Shown: positions 63,540 through 64,000 of the stretch, piece by piece
Numbering within the stretch: position 1 is the stretch's first letter
Layout: each line of letters opens with the position of its first letter
Assembly (NCBI GenBank): GCA_949825065.1
Contig: OX463859.1
Coordinates: forward strand, 23,577,847 to 23,641,846
Direction: 5' to 3'
Length of the DNA: 64,000 nt
Source: Odontocerum albicorne
Taxonomy: Eukaryota; Arthropoda; Insecta; Trichoptera; Odontoceridae
Program-made: the position numbers and the translations under genes
The notes under the pieces: generated by a model
The model's input: only the letters and a program-made list of their open reading frames with translations
The model's database searches: none
Told to the model about the DNA's origin: nothing

Positions 63540-63750
63540 TTAATAACATTTCTGAATATTATAAAACGGTGCTTGTGTACAAAATTATTCACGGATTTAA
63601 CTACTTAATACTCCTTTAAATACATGGAATATCAGTTTCCAAATAAAATACTGAATACTACTGAATACTACAAAACCGCCCTGATATATCAACTGACTAC
63701 TTTAAATCAAAGCTATAAAACCTTCATTCACGATCTATTATTTACTCAAC
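63540..63750 (+). pseudogene. Possible LINE C-terminal fragment
   Basis: 'ALVYKIIHGFNYLILL' and 'PDISTDYFKSKL' resemble the 'LVYKIIHGL(x)(x)(x)LL...IDxFKxxL' segment after the reverse transcriptase of CR1/Jockey LINEs. Several stops lie between. Confidence 0.35.
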
Positions 63751-64000
63751 TTGGATAACAAAAAATAATTTCAATTTTATATTTAAATTATTACAGCGCA
63801 CATATAATTAGATTTACTAAGGTGTGATTATAAAGCAGAACTATTTAAATTATTATCGACAATAATATGCTATTTGGGCGACATTTCTTTTAAGATTTCA
63901 CTTTTTTTCACTTCAAACGACCTTCAGAATGTTCAGGATATATCTGGGTAATAATTAATAAAAAATGTAAGGATTCCAAAACTTGTGAATATAGATTTAT

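Overview
The window looks like transposon-dense, AT-rich nuclear DNA from an arthropod, most likely an insect. The basis is the mobile elements: mariner/Tc1 elements with TA target duplications, hAT elements with 8-bp duplications, Penelope-like fragments, a Helitron, at least eight lineages of 5'-truncated non-LTR retrotransposons (LINEs), and tRNA-derived SINEs. I see no operons, bacterial-style genes, rRNA or functional tRNA, and no complete host gene. Family labels such as LINE-A, S1 and X are mine and serve only to link copies within the window.

Layout. 0-7 kb: LINE-A tail, a mariner deletion derivative, two LINE-B tails, a possible Ty3/gypsy integrase tail with a 3' LTR, and unknown repeat X split by SINE S1. 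7-15.5 kb: a second LINE-A, a Penelope-like terminal repeat, the LINE-D reverse transcriptase tail, a Helitron C-terminus, a 201-bp duplication, LINE-C whose reverse transcriptase motif has become a minisatellite, unknown repeats Y and Z, and a degenerate satellite. 15.6-24 kb: LINE-F, LINE-A and LINE-E tails, a non-autonomous Helitron, SINE S2, and two exon-like open frames (about 21.8-22.1 and 23.2-23.4 kb) that are the best candidates for host coding sequence. 24-31 kb: two mariner-type elements, LINE-C and LINE-B fragments and a hAT element with a 193-codon ORF. 32-36 kb: LINE-G with two internal minisatellites, LINE-A, a second hAT element and a perfect palindrome. 36-42 kb: LINE-A, LINE-C, SINE S1, a Tc1-like element, LINE-B, and a Penelope-like element with an LTR inserted in it. 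43-54 kb: minisatellites, LINE-H carrying a MITE, repeats X and Y with a 78-bp satellite, S1, S2, LINE-J, LINE-C and a second mariner-type MITE. 54-64 kb: LINE-C with an intact YVDD box, LINE-A, an S1-derived satellite, nested S1 copies, a Penelope-like element with a GIY-YIG remnant, a 53-bp minisatellite, repeat X and further LINE tails.

Two themes stand out. First, at least seven of the tandem arrays are local amplifications of a segment inside a mobile element (reverse transcriptase motifs, the SINE promoter head, SINE body, repeat Y), so this locus shows minisatellites arising inside transposons. Second, elements appear to depend on and nest in one another: S1 shares its 3' tail with LINE-B, an LTR lies inside a Penelope-like terminal repeat, a Penelope-like repeat lies inside LINE-G, a MITE follows LINE-H, and S1 lies inside X and inside another S1. 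Almost every coding remnant is broken; the hAT ORF and the short LINE-D and LINE-B tails are the longest open ones.
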